Position numbers and translations under genes: made by a program. From Prevotella sp. (GTDB lineage Bacteria > Bacteroidota > Bacteroidia > Bacteroidales > Bacteroidaceae), in contig JAGAAJ010000011.1 of the NCBI GenBank assembly GCA_017615355.1, positions 1 to 38,009 on the forward strand: a DNA stretch of 38,009 nt, read 5' to 3'. The notes under the pieces were generated by a model. It saw only the letters and a list, made by a program, of their open reading frames with translations. It searched no databases and had not been told where the DNA came from. Shown in pieces: positions 1 to 7,931 of this stretch; within the stretch, counting starts at the first letter, position 1; each line of letters opens with the position of its first letter.

Positions 1-153
1 ATGACCGAGGATGCCCAGCTGGGTTACACCTCCCTGGCACAGAAGATCAAGACGGGCGAGCTGACCCTCTCCAGCGTCAAGGGCGAGTACATCGCCGGCG
101 GCGGTGGCAGCGGTTCCAGCGGCTGGGGCGACGAGCCTGTGGTGAATCCGTAA
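1..153 (+). CDS. C-terminal end of an unidentified protein (partial)
   Basis: The frame is open from the window edge and ends at TAA 151-153, giving 50 visible residues. The ATG at position 1 may be an internal methionine, so I treat the gene as cut at its 5' end. The visible part is a short charged segment (AQKIKTGELTLSSVKGEY) followed by a Gly/Ser-rich tail (AGGGGSGSSGWGDEP). Low-complexity Gly-rich tails occur on many Bacteroidales HU-like DNA-binding proteins, and such genes often sit just before smalltalk-type genes like the one at 280. That makes an HU-like protein a reasonable guess, but no HU core residue is visible, so this is inference from context only. Confidence 0.5.
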   Translation: MTEDAQLGYTSLAQKIKTGELTLSSVKGEYIAGGGGSGSSGWGDEPVVNP

Positions 154-154
154 A

Positions 155-247
155 CACTCGCGCAGAGCCGCAGAGTACGCGGAGTAGACGCAGAGGACAT
201 TTGGTCTTACTCAGCGTTACCTCTGCGTACTCAGCGACTCTGCGCGA
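155..247. repeat. Inverted pair of 9-bp-period arrays
   Basis: The left arm (about 156-194) reads as 9-mers such as CGCGCAGAG, CCGCAGAGT and ACGCGGAGT. The right arm (about 220-247) reads ACCTCTGCG, TACTCAGCG, ACTCTGCGC. The outer ends CTCGCGCAGAG and CTCTGCGCGAG are exact reverse complements, so the transcript could form a long imperfect hairpin. The element lies between the partial gene and the smalltalk-type gene. It is followed by two copies of an octamer AATTCTCT at 250-265. Confidence 0.85.
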
Positions 248-279
248 GAAATTCTCTAATTCTCTAATTCTTGACAACT

Positions 280-417
280 ATGAAAATCTTTGATACTCTG
301 CGAGAGAAAGCATGGCAGGCCATCAAGCGCAAGGCCGTTGAGGTGATTGTCGCTATCCTGACCGCCGCCATCACTGCCCTGACCACCACCAGCTGCATGG
401 GCTATGGCCCACTCTAA
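280..417 (+). CDS. Smalltalk-type small protein
   Basis: A 45-residue ORF starts at ATG 280. It has an amphipathic, basic N-terminus (KIFDTLREKAWQAIKRKAV), a hydrophobic stretch (VIVAILTAAITAL) and the ending TTTSCMGYGPL. A short basic helix, a hydrophobic segment and a Ser-Cys-Met near the end are the hallmark of the Bacteroidales 'smalltalk' family, whose function is unknown. It ends just before a strong terminator, which supports it being a real transcribed gene. Codons 5-10 (ACTCTGCGAGAGAAA) resemble the outer end of the upstream 9-mer repeat (ACTCTGCGCGAGAAA), so part of the reading frame may be repeat-derived. The hydrophobic segment may insert in a membrane; this is not shown. Confidence 0.75.
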   Translation: MKIFDTLREKAWQAIKRKAVEVIVAILTAAITALTTTSCMGYGPL

Positions 418-421
418 AAAG

Positions 422-461
422 GAAGAAACGCAGGCCTATGAAGGTCGGCGTTTCTTCTTTT
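422..461 (+). terminator. Rho-independent terminator after the smalltalk-type gene
   Basis: GAAGAAACGC (422-431) pairs perfectly with GCGTTTCTTC (448-457) across a 16-nt loop and is followed by TTTTA. It lies five bases after the stop codon at 417. Confidence 0.8.
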
Positions 462-471
462 ATGTGCCGTT

Positions 472-502
472 GGTGACATGGTGACGGTGACGTGGTGACG
501 TT
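472..502. repeat. GGTGAC tandem array
   Basis: Four GGTGAC cores (472, 480, 486, 494) follow one another with 6- or 8-bp spacing. The motif recalls the GTGACG/CGTCAC palindromes after the helicase gene at 15186-15245. It lies just beyond the 3' end of fkp. Confidence 0.7.
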
Positions 503-542
503 AAGGCCCAATTTTTGCGACTTTTTTACTTCATCACAATTT

Positions 543-3299
543 TCAGCTGCGGCTTACCTGCAGACCTGTGGTGGAGAGGGACATATCGACGAAACGGGCA
601 TTGGTGAGCGATGAGTGATGTGACGAGAGAATCTGCTTGATACGGGCTGCTGCCTCAGGGTCTTTGGCCACCATGTAGAGGTAGCCGCCACCACCAGCGC
701 CAGGCAACTTATATCCCAGGCAGAGATCGTCGACAAGCTCGGTGAGCCGTCTGACGGCCTCGGGGTTGGTGCCGCTGTCGATGAGCTGGTTCTGCTGCCA
801 CGTGCGTCGCACAAGGAGGCCCATCTGTCGGAAGTCCTGCCGCTGGATAGCGTCGAACATCTCTGCGGCCTGTTCCTTCATCTGGCGGAGGATGTCAAGC
901 TGTCGGCCGTTGTTGAGGAACATACGGCGCACGATCTCGGCCAATATCTGCTTGGCAGTACGCGTGATGCCCGTGTAATAGAGCAGATGGCACTGGCGAT
1001 ACTCGGGCTGCGTGTAGACATCGGTGGGCAGCCATCGTGCCAAAGGCTGCTGCGTAAAGCCACCATCGGTCTGCAACAGCTTGACGCCAGGCAGGATGCC
1101 TCCAAACTGGTCTTGCCATCCGCCGCCTGTGGTGAGCAGCTGCTCCAAAGCCAGCGTGCGACGGCCTATCTCGTTCTTGTCCCACGCCAACTGGCAGAAA
1201 TCGCTGACGGCGGCGAGGACGGTAGCAGCGAGGATGGAGCTGGTGCCCAATCCACTACCTGCGGGAATGGCGGAGAGCAAGGTCAGCTCGATGCCGCTGC
1301 CGAAGTCCCTCAGCTGTTCCTCAAGGGTGGAGAAGCTTCGCGCAGCAAATTGCGGTGCAAAGCCGGCCAGCGCCAGCGCAGCCTTCGGAATGGAGAAGGG
1401 TGAGCCTACGCGGTTATACTGCAGCAGCTCGTCGTAGGTGGTCACGGTCTCTGTGGCGCCAAGATCGATGCTTCTTAGAATAATCTGTGGCTTTGAAGAC
1501 GGTTTGATGTATGCCTGCAAGGGCTGCTGCCCGTTGAGCTCGATGGCCAGGTTCACCACGCTGCCACCTTCGAGGAGGCAATAGGGCGGCGTGTCGGTCC
1601 ATCCGCCGGCGATGTCGATGCGCACCGGACTGCGCGCCCACACGATTTGGTCGGTCTGCACGGCCAGCTGCGGCATCTGTTTCCGCGATACGATGTCGTC
1701 GATAATGCCTTGTCGCAGCAGCTCGAAAGCATGCTGGCTGTCGCCACGAAACATCGCGTCGTGGATGCGGGTCATCAGCGGGGCATCGTCGTTCAGCGGC
1801 GGAGGCAAGGGGATGTTGTTCTTGTGGAAGTCATGTGCGGCATCGTCGAGGTCGAGCTGATAGAAGACGCTGTGCTGCCAGTTGCGAGCCAGAGCAGGCC
1901 AATTCTCGCAACGGAAATGGCGCCGCTGGTCGAAAAGGCGGGCCAGGTTGGCCTGAGCAGAGATTTGCTCAGCACTCAAGAGGAGCGCATGGGGCTCATT
2001 GGCCTCATGGGGCTTATGGGGCTCATGGGCCTTATGGGTGAGCCAAGGCTCTATCTCATCCAACTTGAGCACGGGGAACTGCGGACGCTGCTGCTCTGCA
2101 CCGTCGAAGCGGTCGTCAATACGGTAGGGGCGTACTGCATAGTCGTCATTGCCGATGGGCACGATGTCGAGACATTGTCCTGGCTCAAGCGTCAGCTGCC
2201 AGTCGTTCTCAGGCACACCCGTCACGATATTGTCGTGGGTGAGTCGCCAACGTGGACCTATCCAGCTGTTCTCCACCCAGATGTTCGTATTCTGCTCTGT
2301 GAAATGAAAATGGTTGACGGTGTTCTGCACGAAGATGGAGGGATGGGGCTTACGGTCGTGGTGCATGATGCGTCGCTGGTCAGAGACGACATTCTGCAGG
2401 CGCACCGTCGAGGAAATCATCTCCGTCGAGGTGCCGAAATGGTAGAATTCGCCACCCGTCAGCGGCACGATGGCCACCGACAGCTCCTTCAACCCAGGGT
2501 CGTCAATCTCAGGGTCGGTGCCAAGGGCACGGCCGAAGTCGGAATAGAGATCGTAGAGGAGGGGTGAGTGTTGAGAGGTGAGAGGTGAGAGATTACAACG
2601 CTCCATCAACAGGCTGACGGCACGGTCGCTGAGCAGCCAGATGCCGATGTCGGTGAGGTAGAAATGCTCGCGCTGCATCTCGGACAGGCGTTCCACAGAG
2701 GGTTTCTGCAACATCTGCTTCAGCACCTGCGGCGTGTGACGATCGGCAATGAACACACCATGATGCTGTGCCACGCTGGCGTCAAGCCAAAGGCCATAGC
2801 ACACCACATCGGCCTTGGGGACTGGCGGCAGCGACGGCCTTTCGCCACCTACGCGGATGAGCACATCGCCGCTCACCACCATCGTGTTCAGTCCTATTGG
2901 CGCCATTTGCATGATGCGTTCGTAGAGTGGCAGCTGCAACGACAGGAGATCCTGGCTGAGCCGCTGTCCCCTTTCCCATCGGAACACAGGCACAGGCGTG
3001 AGGATTTTTCCTGACGGCGCATAGGCAGGCAGGCGCCGGCTCTGTCCTCCGGCATGGAGCAGGATGCGTTTCTCGCTCGCAAGCCAGTCAAAGAAAGTGG
3101 AGTGTGGAGTGTGGAGTGTGGAGTGGTAAGCCTGCCACAAAAGCCAAGCCGTGCCTCCGCCACTACCCACGCGATGGCCATCAGGATCGCAGGTACAGAA
3201 AAACTCGTCGGCACTAAGGCCGGTGATATCATGAAACACAGTATCGCCCTTGATGCCTTTCTGCACAAGGTTGGGCGGCAGGGAAAGTAACTTTTTCAT
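543..3299 (-). CDS. fkp: Bifunctional L-fucokinase / GDP-L-fucose pyrophosphorylase
   Basis: This 918-residue protein would phosphorylate L-fucose and then transfer GMP to give GDP-L-fucose for surface glycans. The N-terminal nucleotidyltransferase half carries GSGGGTAWLL near residue 46 and LLHAGGQSRRLPAYAPSGK near 80. The C-terminal GHMP-kinase half carries RSPVRIDIAGGWTDTPPY, the ATP loop PAGSGLGTSS (about 679-688) and PGAGGGG (about 866-872). Length and domain order match the Bacteroides Fkp family, which is near 950 residues. The ATG at 3299 starts MKKLLSLPPNL. The gene diverges from fucP, the matching transporter. Three short-period repeat arrays lie in frame at residues about 58-67, 236-247 and 422-437, all in poorly conserved segments away from the active sites. 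Confidence 0.96.
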   Translation of the reverse strand: MKKLLSLPPNLVQKGIKGDTVFHDITGLSADEFFCTCDPDGHRVGSGGGTAWLLWQAYHSTLHTPHSTFFDWLASEKRILLHAGGQSRRLPAYAPSGKILTPVPVFRWERGQRLSQDLLSLQLPLYERIMQMAPIGLNTMVVSGDVLIRVGGERPSLPPVPKADVVCYGLWLDASVAQHHGVFIADRHTPQVLKQMLQKPSVERLSEMQREHFYLTDIGIWLLSDRAVSLLMERCNLSPLTSQHSPLLYDLYSDFGRALGTDPEIDDPGLKELSVAIVPLTGGEFYHFGTSTEMISSTVRLQNVVSDQRRIMHHDRKPHPSIFVQNTVNHFHFTEQNTNIWVENSWIGPRWRLTHDNIVTGVPENDWQLTLEPGQCLDIVPIGNDDYAVRPYRIDDRFDGAEQQRPQFPVLKLDEIEPWLTHKAHEPHKPHEANEPHALLLSAEQISAQANLARLFDQRRHFRCENWPALARNWQHSVFYQLDLDDAAHDFHKNNIPLPPPLNDDAPLMTRIHDAMFRGDSQHAFELLRQGIIDDIVSRKQMPQLAVQTDQIVWARSPVRIDIAGGWTDTPPYCLLEGGSVVNLAIELNGQQPLQAYIKPSSKPQIILRSIDLGATETVTTYDELLQYNRVGSPFSIPKAALALAGFAPQFAARSFSTLEEQLRDFGSGIELTLLSAIPAGSGLGTSSILAATVLAAVSDFCQLAWDKNEIGRRTLALEQLLTTGGGWQDQFGGILPGVKLLQTDGGFTQQPLARWLPTDVYTQPEYRQCHLLYYTGITRTAKQILAEIVRRMFLNNGRQLDILRQMKEQAAEMFDAIQRQDFRQMGLLVRRTWQQNQLIDSGTNPEAVRRLTELVDDLCLGYKLPGAGGGGYLYMVAKDPEAAARIKQILSSHHSSLTNARFVDMSLSTTGLQVSRS
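1991..2035. repeat. 9-bp array x5 inside fkp
   Basis: Five 9-mers run head to tail: GGGGCTCAT, TGGCCTCAT, GGGGCTTAT, GGGGCTCAT, GGGCCTTAT. Because 9 is divisible by 3, the coding strand encodes a three-residue periodic His/Pro/Glu/Ala segment (HKAHEPHKPHEANEPHA) in the linker between the two enzyme halves. Confidence 0.9.
2559..2593. repeat. Heptamer array x5 inside fkp
   Basis: Units are GAGGGGT, GAGTGTT, GAGAGGT, GAGAGGT, GAGAGAT. The coding strand is the pyrimidine-rich one and encodes LSPLTSQHSPLL. Confidence 0.88.
3097..3124. repeat. Perfect heptamer array x4 inside fkp
   Basis: GTGGAGT is repeated four times without mismatch, for 28 nt. The coding strand gives HSTLHTPHSTF between the nucleotide-binding loop and the conserved WLASEKR segment. 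Confidence 0.92.
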
Positions 3300-3321
3300 G
3301 CTCAGTTTGTTTTTTGCCCTG

Positions 3322-3329
3322 CAAAAATA
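3322..3329 (-). promoter_or_regulatory. Putative -7 box of fkp
   Basis: On the minus strand the sequence is TATTTTTG, matching the Bacteroidetes TAnnTTTG element. It predicts a leader of roughly 15-20 nt before the fkp ATG at 3299. I see no clear -33 TTTG at 19-21 nt. Confidence 0.55.
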
Positions 3330-3372
3330 AGAAAAAGTTGGCGAAAAAGCATCGTTTCTAAAGAAAATATTG

Positions 3373-3380
3373 TAATTTTG
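3373..3380 (+). promoter_or_regulatory. Putative -7 box of fucP
   Basis: TAATTTTG lies 31 nt before the fucP start. The -33 element is not evident. Together with the minus-strand box at 3322 it makes 3300-3411 a divergent promoter region for the fucose genes. Confidence 0.55.
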
Positions 3381-3411
3381 CCCCGATAACCAGAAAGAAA
3401 CTGTTCAAACT

Positions 3412-4746
3412 ATGAAACTGAACATCAATATCCGCCCGCAGCAAATCCTGTCGAAGGACGGCGTAAGCTTTATCATCCCCTTCTTCCTCATCACCGGCTG
3501 CTTTGCCCTATGGGGCTTTGCCAACGACATGAACGGCCCCATCGTGAAGGCTTTCTCGAAAATATTCTGCATGAGCGTTACTGAGGGCGTGATGGTGAAC
3601 GTAGCCTTCTACTTAGGCTATTTTGCGATGGCTTTTCCTGCTGCACTCTTCATCCAGCGTCACTCGTTCAAGGCGGGTGTCATCGTAGGCTTGTCGCTCT
3701 TCGCCATCGGTGCATTGATGTTCCTGCCAGCCAAGATGATGGGCATGTATGCCCCGTTCCTGCTGGCCTACTTCACGATGACGTGCGGCATGTCGTTCCT
3801 TGAGACTTCTTGCAACCCCTACATCTATTGTATGGGCACGGAGCAGACGGCCACACAACGCCTCAACCTGGCGCAGGCCTTCAACCCCATCGGCGCCCTC
3901 TTGGGAATGTATATCGCTATGCACTTCGTGCAAGCCCGCATGAGTCCGATGTCAGCCGATGGCCGCCAAATGTTGGGTGAGGCCGAGTTCAACACGCTGA
4001 AAGACCACGACTTGGGTATGCTCATCGGTCCCTATCTGGCATTGGGCATCGCCTGTCTGGTATTGTTGGCCCTCATTTTCATCAAACGCATGCCCAAAAA
4101 TGGCGACAAGCGCTCTGACAAGGGACTGAGACAGGCGCTGCGCGAGTTGTCGTATGTGAAGAGCTACCGTGAGGGTGTCTTTGCACAGTTCTGCTACGTC
4201 GGTGCACAGGTGGCCTGCTGGACCTTCATCATACAATATGGTACGCGCGTTTTCATGCAGGAAGGCATGGACGAGAAATCGGCCGAGATCCTGTCGCAAA
4301 AATACAACATTGTGGCGATGGTGTTCTTCTGCGTGAGCCGTTTCGTCTGCACTTGGTTGTTGAAATACATCAAGCCCAGCCGTCTGTTGTCTGTACTGGC
4401 CATTCTGGCTGCCGTGCTCGTAGGAGGTGTCATCCTCTTCCCTGACCGCAACGGACTCTACTGCCTCGTGGCTATCTCGGCCTGCATGTCGATGATGTTC
4501 CCCACCATCTACGGCATGGCGCTGCACAGCGTAGGCGAAAATGTGAAATTCGCTGGTGCAGGCCTCATCATGGCCATCCTGGGCGGCTCAGTGTTCCCAC
4601 CGATGCAGGCGCTCATCATCGATTCCAATATCCAGCTGCTGGGTCTGTCGAGCACCAACCTGTCGTTCATCATCCCCTTACTCTGTTTCATCGTTATCGC
4701 TGTTTACGGTCATCGCTGCTTCGTGCGCCAGTTGCAGGAGGTATAG
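3412..4746 (+). CDS. fucP: L-fucose:H+ symporter (MFS, FucP family)
   Basis: A 444-residue polytopic membrane protein with about 12 hydrophobic segments. It matches the FucP family of the major facilitator superfamily, which couples proton entry to fucose uptake. Family landmarks include FALWGFANDMNGP (Asp39) and MSFLETSCNPYI (Glu131), positions corresponding to the two acidic residues implicated in proton and sugar coupling in FucP. RLNLAQAFNPIGALLG follows. It diverges from fkp, so imported fucose would feed GDP-fucose synthesis directly. No fucose isomerase or fuculose kinase is present, which favours salvage over catabolism at this locus. Related sugars as substrate cannot be excluded from sequence. 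Confidence 0.88.
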   Translation: MKLNINIRPQQILSKDGVSFIIPFFLITGCFALWGFANDMNGPIVKAFSKIFCMSVTEGVMVNVAFYLGYFAMAFPAALFIQRHSFKAGVIVGLSLFAIGALMFLPAKMMGMYAPFLLAYFTMTCGMSFLETSCNPYIYCMGTEQTATQRLNLAQAFNPIGALLGMYIAMHFVQARMSPMSADGRQMLGEAEFNTLKDHDLGMLIGPYLALGIACLVLLALIFIKRMPKNGDKRSDKGLRQALRELSYVKSYREGVFAQFCYVGAQVACWTFIIQYGTRVFMQEGMDEKSAEILSQKYNIVAMVFFCVSRFVCTWLLKYIKPSRLLSVLAILAAVLVGGVILFPDRNGLYCLVAISACMSMMFPTIYGMALHSVGENVKFAGAGLIMAILGGSVFPPMQALIIDSNIQLLGLSSTNLSFIIPLLCFIVIAVYGHRCFVRQLQEV

Positions 4747-4770
4747 CGACCTTATTATCCCAACAAGAAC

Positions 4771-5889
4771 ATGAGAATAGAAGATTTCGACGCCATCCGT
4801 CCCTTTGAGCCGCAGGAACTGCCAGCTGCCTATGACAGGCTGGAGCAAGATGCGCAGTTTCGCGCCGTCGTGGCCTACCTCTACCCGCAGGTACCCTTCG
4901 AGGCCATGATGATGAATATGCGTCAATGCCATACAAGCTACGAATTCCAGAAAGCTTTCTGCTATCCTTTTCTGAAGCAGCTGATGGCGAAAGCATCGAC
5001 AGGCTTCGACATCGATGTCGAGTGCATCGATGTGTCACGCCGGTATACCTTTGTCAGCAACCACCGCGACATTGTGCTCGACAGCGCCCTGCTCGACGTG
5101 CTGCTCATCGATGCCAATGCCGGCACCACCTGCGAGATTGCCATTGGCGACAACCTGCTGGCCGCACAATGGATCAAGGACGTGGTACGCATCAACAAAT
5201 CGTTTATCGTAGAACGCTCCTTGGGCATCCGAGAGATGCTGGCCGCCTCGAAACGCCTATCTGAGTACATGCACTTCGTCATCAACGTGAAACACGACAA
5301 CGTTTGGATAGCACAGCGTGAGGGACGTGCCAAGGACAGCGACGACCGCACGCAGCCCAGCATCCTGAAGATGATGGCTATGGGCGGAGAGGGGTCTATA
5401 GTGGAACGACTGAAACAGCTGCACATCGTGCCTCTGAGCATCAGCTATGAGTACGACCCCTGCGACTATCTCAAGGCACGCGAATTCCAACTAAAACGCG
5501 ACGTACCAGGCTGGAAGAAGAGCAAGCAGGACGACGTTGAGTCGATGCGCACAGGCATCATGGGCTACAAGGGCCACGTGCACTATCACTGTGCACCCTG
5601 TATCGACGACTGGCTTGACACTTTGCCACAAGACATGCCCAAGGCTGAGCTTTTCGATGCCGTCGCTGCCCATATCGACAACGAGATACACCGACACTAT
5701 CGTCTCTACGCCAGCAACCGCGTAGCCGCCGGGGCTGAAAGCACAAACGAGGAGAAAGCAGTTTTTGCCCATTTCATCGATAATCAGCTTGCAAAAATAC
5801 AACTCGAAGAGCCAGACATTCCTTTCTTGCGCGAGCGACTCATAACCATGTACGCTAATCCTTATCGCAACCATCAGGCTGCAAAATAA
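4771..5889 (+). CDS. 1-acylglycerol-3-phosphate acyltransferase-like protein
   Basis: A 372-residue protein with a glycerolipid-acyltransferase core. The catalytic segment is FVSNHRDIVLDSALL, in which His and Asp are separated by five residues instead of the usual four (HX4D), a variant I associate with this Bacteroidales family. The substrate-binding region AQREGRAKDSDDRTQPS corresponds to the EGTR-type motif, and VPLSISYEYDPCD follows. No membrane segment is obvious. It starts 24 nt after fucP and is followed 13 nt later by a lipoprotein gene, so all probably share a transcript. The role is inferred as acyl transfer to a glycerophosphate or similar acceptor; the exact substrate is unknown. 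Confidence 0.8.
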   Translation: MRIEDFDAIRPFEPQELPAAYDRLEQDAQFRAVVAYLYPQVPFEAMMMNMRQCHTSYEFQKAFCYPFLKQLMAKASTGFDIDVECIDVSRRYTFVSNHRDIVLDSALLDVLLIDANAGTTCEIAIGDNLLAAQWIKDVVRINKSFIVERSLGIREMLAASKRLSEYMHFVINVKHDNVWIAQREGRAKDSDDRTQPSILKMMAMGGEGSIVERLKQLHIVPLSISYEYDPCDYLKAREFQLKRDVPGWKKSKQDDVESMRTGIMGYKGHVHYHCAPCIDDWLDTLPQDMPKAELFDAVAAHIDNEIHRHYRLYASNRVAAGAESTNEEKAVFAHFIDNQLAKIQLEEPDIPFLRERLITMYANPYRNHQAAK

Positions 5890-5902
5890 ACTGCATATCA
5901 TC

Positions 5903-6574
5903 TTGAAAAACTACAAACATACCTATCTTTTCGTCAGCATGTTTGTGATATTGTTCATCACAGCGTGCTCCATAGATGCATATGACAAAGGTGAAGGCGA
6001 ATACTCCCTGATGACAGCCGAAATGGCGGATGTCACGGTAGGCAGCGACAAGTATGTGACGGCAGTAGAGACCGACCTGGGCGAACAGCTCAAGCTGGCC
6101 AAGCCCGTCACTGTGAAATGGATGGAGAAAGGCGATACCACTTATAGGGCATTGGTCTATTACAATTTGCAGTCAGATGGCCGGGCCGAAGCCGTGAGTA
6201 TGAAAAAGGTGGGTGTACTGACTCCTCATAAACTCAAAGAAAAAGTTGGAGAACAACAGGTAATCATGAAGACCGACCCGCTTTACGTTGAGAGCGTATG
6301 GGTGAGCAAGAATAAAAAATACGTGAATATGCGTCTTCGCTTGCTGACAGGTGCTTCAGAAGATGAAGAAGCGGTGCAGACCATTGGCATCGTCCGTGAT
6401 GAAGAACGCAACGGTCATGAGACACTTCTACTCTATCACGACCAAGGCGGACAGCCTGAGTATTATTCCACAACGGCCTTTGTCAGCATTCCCCTTGCTG
6501 AGGTACATGCCGACACGCTGACCATCAAGGTCAATACTTATGATGGGCCCTACAATAAGACCATTGTCAAGTAA
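5903..6574 (+). CDS. NigD-like lipoprotein
   Basis: A 223-residue secreted lipoprotein. I chose the TTG at 5903 because it gives a complete signal peptide (MKNYKHTYLFVSMFVILFITAC) with lipobox Cys22; the first in-frame ATG at 5939 would leave only a stub. The mature part shows GDTTYRALVYYN and a later beta-rich region like the NigD-like family, which has an N-terminal OB-like and a C-terminal beta domain. Family members are outer-membrane-directed lipoproteins of unknown function; NigD itself was named from a bacteriocin-linked gene cluster. It sits between the acyltransferase and argB in the same direction. No functional link is evident. Confidence 0.75.
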   Translation: MKNYKHTYLFVSMFVILFITACSIDAYDKGEGEYSLMTAEMADVTVGSDKYVTAVETDLGEQLKLAKPVTVKWMEKGDTTYRALVYYNLQSDGRAEAVSMKKVGVLTPHKLKEKVGEQQVIMKTDPLYVESVWVSKNKKYVNMRLRLLTGASEDEEAVQTIGIVRDEERNGHETLLLYHDQGGQPEYYSTTAFVSIPLAEVHADTLTIKVNTYDGPYNKTIVK

Positions 6575-6601
6575 GGATTAAAGAATAAAAGAAGAACGAA
6601 A

Positions 6602-7393
6602 ATGAAAAAGGAGCTTACCATCGTAAAAGTGGGAGGTGCAGTTGTAGAAGACGAGGCCCAACTTTCACAGCTTTTGCACGATTTCATCGCTATTCAAGGC
6701 CCCAAGATACTGGTACATGGTGGTGGTCGCCGTGCTACAAAAATAGCTGAACGGCTGGGCATTGAGACAAAGATGGTGGAAGGGCGGCGCATCACCGATG
6801 CCGATATGCTGGAGGTAGTGACGATGGTCTACGGCGGACTGGTGAACAAGCACGTGGTGGCCTGCCTGCAGGCGCAAGGTGCAGATGCCATCGGCCTGAC
6901 TGGTGCTGACGCTGATATCATCCGTTCTGCGAAACGTCCACCCGTCACCCTTGGCGGTAATCAGCCCATTGATTTTGGCTTCGTGGGTGATGTAAAAAAA
7001 GCAAATGGCATAAAAATCGCCCATTTCATCGATGCAGGGATGATTCCCGTCATCGCTCCGCTGACACACGACGGACAAGGGAATATGCTCAACACCAATG
7101 CCGATACGATGGCTTCGGAGACGGCCACAGCGCTGGCTGAACTTTACGATGTGACATTGGTCTTTGCCTTTGAGAAGCCTGGTGTGCTCAGCAATCCTGA
7201 CGACGACACCTCAGTCATCAGCACCATCACCGCTTCCGACTTTGAGCGACTGAAGGCCGATGGCACCATCAGCGGCGGCATGTTGCCAAAGATAAGCAAC
7301 GCGCTCGCCGCCATACAAAAAGGCGTCAAGCGCGTTGTCATCACTAGCGCACAAGCTATCGGAAAGAGCGGAGGCACCACCATCAAGGCTTAG
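6602..7393 (+). CDS. argB: N-acetyl(or succinyl)glutamate kinase
   Basis: A 263-residue amino acid kinase for the second step of arginine synthesis. Visible motifs are VKVGGAVV (8-15), LVHGGGRRAT (37-46), the substrate-side EGRRITDADMLEVV, NTNADTMA (164-171) and SGGMLPK (224-230). All fit ArgB. Some Bacteroidetes run this pathway with N-succinyl rather than N-acetyl intermediates, so the acyl group is uncertain. No other arg gene is in the window. The stop overlaps the stop of the convergent aroK by a few bases, leaving no room for a terminator between them. Confidence 0.93.
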   Translation: MKKELTIVKVGGAVVEDEAQLSQLLHDFIAIQGPKILVHGGGRRATKIAERLGIETKMVEGRRITDADMLEVVTMVYGGLVNKHVVACLQAQGADAIGLTGADADIIRSAKRPPVTLGGNQPIDFGFVGDVKKANGIKIAHFIDAGMIPVIAPLTHDGQGNMLNTNADTMASETATALAELYDVTLVFAFEKPGVLSNPDDDTSVISTITASDFERLKADGTISGGMLPKISNALAAIQKGVKRVVITSAQAIGKSGGTTIKA

Positions 7394-7926
7394 TCTTCCT
7401 GCAGCAATTCCTTCAGTTTGGCGACCGTTATTTTAATTTTGTCGTAATTGTCCATCAGCGAGACATCCAGCTGATAGTGGGCCTTATTGTAAAAAGGTTC
7501 GCGCACATTAAGCTGCTCCTTGATGAAGGACACCAGCTCCTCGGACGACTTCCCCTTCAACAGCGGACGCTCGGTCTTCCCCATCAGCAGATGGGCGTGC
7601 AACACCTCTGGCGAGCAGCGCAGATAGACCACCTTCGCCTGTTGGTTCATATAGTCGATGTTGTCGAAGAAACAGGGAGTGCCGCCACCACAGCTAAGCA
7701 CAACATTCTCAAACTCAGCCACCTCATGCAGCATATTGTACTCGATGCGACGAAAACCTTCCTCGCCCTCTTCGCTGAAAATCTGTGGAATCTTTTTGCG
7801 TCGACGGTTCTCGATATACCAGTCCAGATCATAGAAGTCCAGCCCCAGCTCCTTTGCCAGGGCGCGACCTACGGTGGTCTTGCCGGCACCCATGTAGCCG
7901 ATGAGGATGATGCGCTTGAAGTTCAT
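7390..7926 (-). CDS. aroK: Shikimate kinase
   Basis: A 178-residue P-loop kinase that phosphorylates shikimate at O3 in aromatic amino acid synthesis. The Walker A loop GYMGAGKT is at 10-17, DLD at 33-35 contains the shikimate-binding Asp, FRR around 58-60, CGGGTP at 79-84 and the lid arginine in ERPLL at 119-123. It begins five bases after the topA stop, so it is probably co-transcribed with topA. It converges with argB with a four-base overlap of the ends. Confidence 0.95.
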   Translation of the reverse strand: MNFKRIILIGYMGAGKTTVGRALAKELGLDFYDLDWYIENRRRKKIPQIFSEEGEEGFRRIEYNMLHEVAEFENVVLSCGGGTPCFFDNIDYMNQQAKVVYLRCSPEVLHAHLLMGKTERPLLKGKSSEELVSFIKEQLNVREPFYNKAHYQLDVSLMDNYDKIKITVAKLKELLQED

Positions 7927-7931
7927 CCGCC

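Noticed and set aside
77-277. 66-residue Arg-rich minus-strand open frame
   Set aside because: It is produced by the 9-mer inverted repeat and covers the end of the upstream gene antisense.
1647-2567. 306-residue plus-strand open frame
   Set aside because: It lies wholly antisense to fkp, has no family resemblance and its Gly-Leu-Met run is the complement of the 9-mer array.
5939-6574. ATG at 5939 as start of the NigD-like gene
   Set aside because: It would leave about ten residues before the lipobox Cys, too short for a lipoprotein signal; TTG 5903 gives a full one.
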